Below the pieces are notes generated by a model. The model was not told where the DNA came from, did no database searches, and saw only the letters and a list, made by a program, of their open reading frames with translations. This document shows, one piece after another, positions 62,957 through 64,000 of a stretch of 64,000 nt of DNA (positions are counted from its first letter, which is position 1; each line of letters opens with the position of its first letter). The stretch comes from JBBQYA01 sp031412335. Lineage in GTDB: Bacteria; Bacteroidota; Bacteroidia; Sphingobacteriales; Sphingobacteriaceae. A program made the position numbers and the translations under genes. Location: assembly GCA_031412335.1 (NCBI GenBank), contig JANOCT010000032.1, forward strand, positions 1-64,000, given 5' to 3'.

Positions 62957-63495
62957 TCTGAATATCCAGCAATTGCAATCGCAATGAATATCGCATATAA
63001 AATTGCCGTAAGGTACAATTCTTTAAAAATAAAAAGAGCAACATAAATAATATCTGCAAAAATCCATATTATCCAGTTTTCTAAATATCGTTTTGCCATT
63101 AATAACTGTGCGCATAAACTCATCGCAACACACAAGCTATCAGTGAGTGGCATAGATGCAGAGGTGTAATTTTTAAGCCCAAAACCAAGTAAAATAAACA
63201 CCAAAATTATACTGCATAAACTTAAAATCCAATCAGCTTTACTCATACGTTGAACCGGATGAATGGATTTTTCCTGATTTTTTTTCCAATAATACCATCC
63301 ATAAATGCTGGAACAGAAATAAAACAACTGCAAAGCTGTATCTGCAAATAGTTTAGCCTGATAAAAAACTATAGCATACAATACAACATTTATAAGTGCA
63401 ACTGGCCAACACCATAAACTTTGTTTAGCGGTTAGCAATACAGCAATAATTCCAGTAAAGGCTGCAAAAGTTTCTAAGATTGTTAACGAAAACAT
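62914..63495 (-). CDS. PnuC-family inner-membrane vitamin transporter
   Basis: 193 residues, about seven membrane segments. The family block LFADTALQLFYFCSSIYGWYYWKK and WPVALINVVLYAIVFYQ are clear, including the WxxW motif. PnuC takes up nicotinamide riboside; paralogues (PnuT) take up thiamine by facilitated diffusion with downstream phosphorylation trapping. The neighbouring kinase and TPP-riboswitch receptor favour thiamine, but the riboswitch does not precede this gene. Confidence 0.9.
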   Translation of the reverse strand: MFSLTILETFAAFTGIIAVLLTAKQSLWCWPVALINVVLYAIVFYQAKLFADTALQLFYFCSSIYGWYYWKKNQEKSIHPVQRMSKADWILSLCSIILVFILLGFGLKNYTSASMPLTDSLCVAMSLCAQLLMAKRYLENWIIWIFADIIYVALFIFKELYLTAILYAIFIAIAIAGYSEWKKTWISQNQLKV

Positions 63496-63524
63496 ACGAG
63501 TGTAAGGAAGGTATTTTTAATGAA

Positions 63525-63558
63525 TTGAAGAAAACTATTGGCAAAAATTATACATTTG
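63525..63558 (+). promoter_or_regulatory. Promoter of carB
   Basis: TTG (63525-63527), 23 bases, then TACATTTG (63551-63558), a perfect -7. The carB ATG is at 63603. Confidence 0.5.
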
Positions 63559-63602
63559 CCCAATTTATACCTAAGTGAGTTTCTTAAACTAAATCCAATA
63601 AA

Positions 63603-64000
63603 ATGCCTTTAAATCCTGCATATCAATCTGTTCTAATCATTGGTTCTGGTCCAATTATTATCGGTCAGGCTTGCGAATTTGACTATGCTGGTTCACAGGC
63701 AGCACTTTCTTTGCGAGACGAGGGAATAAGTGTTACCATTATTAATTCAAATCCGGCAACTATTATGACGGATAATGTGATAGCCGATCATATTTATTTG
63801 TTGCCGCTTACCTGCGAATCCATCGAACAAATTTTAATGGATCAAAAAATTGATGCGGTTTTGCCTACAATGGGAGGTCAAACTGCACTAAACTTATGCA
63901 TTGAAGCAGATGAACGTGGAATATGGAAAAAATATGGTGTTGCAATTATCGGTGTTGCAATAGATGCGATTGAAATAACAGAAAACCGAGAGAAATTTCG
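63603..64000 (+). CDS. carB: Carbamoyl-phosphate synthase large subunit, N-terminal part
   Basis: The frame opens at the ATG 63603 and is still open at the window end, so only about 132 residues of a roughly 940- to 1070-residue enzyme are here. It reads SVLIIGSGPIIIGQACEFDY, then GSQAALSLRDEG, NSNPATIMTDN, LPTMGGQTALNL and AIEITENREKFR. This is the pre-ATP-grasp part of CarB, which makes carbamoyl phosphate for pyrimidine and arginine synthesis. It is divergent from the PnuC-type gene. Confidence 0.95.
   Translation, partial: MPLNPAYQSVLIIGSGPIIIGQACEFDYAGSQAALSLRDEGISVTIINSNPATIMTDNVIADHIYLLPLTCESIEQILMDQKIDAVLPTMGGQTALNLCIEADERGIWKKYGVAIIGVAIDAIEITENREKF

Noticed and set aside
1..64000. 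tRNA, rRNA or other structural RNA genes
   Set aside because: I looked in the larger gaps for tRNA-like ends (CCA, GGTTCGAATCC-type arm) and rRNA blocks and found none; a covariance search would be needed to be certain.

Overview
The window is a low-G+C chromosome segment from a member of the Bacteroidota. The evidence is a PorZ-type type IX secretion (T9SS) component, several secreted proteins with T9SS C-terminal sorting domains, a b558-type three-subunit succinate dehydrogenase, a TonB-dependent receptor, a LytTR/LytS-like sensor pair, a DUF3347 lipoprotein, a Bacteroidota-type DksA-like protein lacking most zinc cysteines, and promoter-like TAnnTTTG boxes instead of the -10/-35 type. I cannot place it reliably below phylum; a Sphingobacteriia/Chitinophagia/Cytophagia-like organism fits. 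No rRNA, tRNA or CRISPR array was seen.

Layout. 1-480: tail of an IS1595-type transposase and a short gap. 479-3922: pyruvate carboxylase. 3977-13383: nine same-strand genes. They read, in transcription order, M48 protease, LytS-like kinase, LytTR regulator, PqqD-like protein, ATP-grasp ligase, fold-III PLP decarboxylase, urea-transporter/M23-peptidase fusion, TPR/beta-barrel outer-membrane protein and TPR protein. The last six overlap or nearly abut and are the best candidate for an undescribed system, possibly the synthesis, envelope handling and transport of a modified peptide or amino-acid conjugate. 13549-18586: a second histidine kinase, DinB-like protein, DUF3347 lipoprotein, a thioesterase gene broken by an in-frame stop, a 41-residue lipoprotein and an ABC exporter. 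18583-27992: msrB, SIMPL, DUF4112, DUF5808, DCC oxidoreductase, lspA, DksA-like, ileS and an MMPL/RND permease. 28200-33913: porZ, recO, an exported protein and acs.

33966-37522 is accessory: an antitoxin-like orphan, a DUF3883 nuclease-like gene, a PhoD phosphatase and a tandemly duplicated intergenic repeat with inverted repeats. 37523-46453 holds a T9SS-exported sugar dehydrogenase, the ligase-associated helicase, two T9SS surface proteins and PdeM. The first surface protein has a ten-G tract in its signal peptide that puts the signal and mature parts in different frames, a likely phase-variable locus in the OFF state. 46569-50156: sdhCAB. 50153-58905: M1 peptidase, an ATPase remnant, DEAD-box helicase, outer-membrane protein, AsmA-like protein, lipoprotein, rbfA and a hemolysin III-like protein. 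58913-64000: rhodanese, GNAT, a TPP-riboswitch-controlled TonB receptor, a NadR-like kinase, a PnuC-type transporter and the start of carB.

The metabolic genes (pyc, acs, sdhCAB) point to aerobic heterotrophy with anaplerosis and acetate use. The TonB receptor/PnuC/kinase group is most likely a thiamine salvage locus. PorZ and the sorting-domain proteins show that cell-surface export through T9SS is active in this organism.
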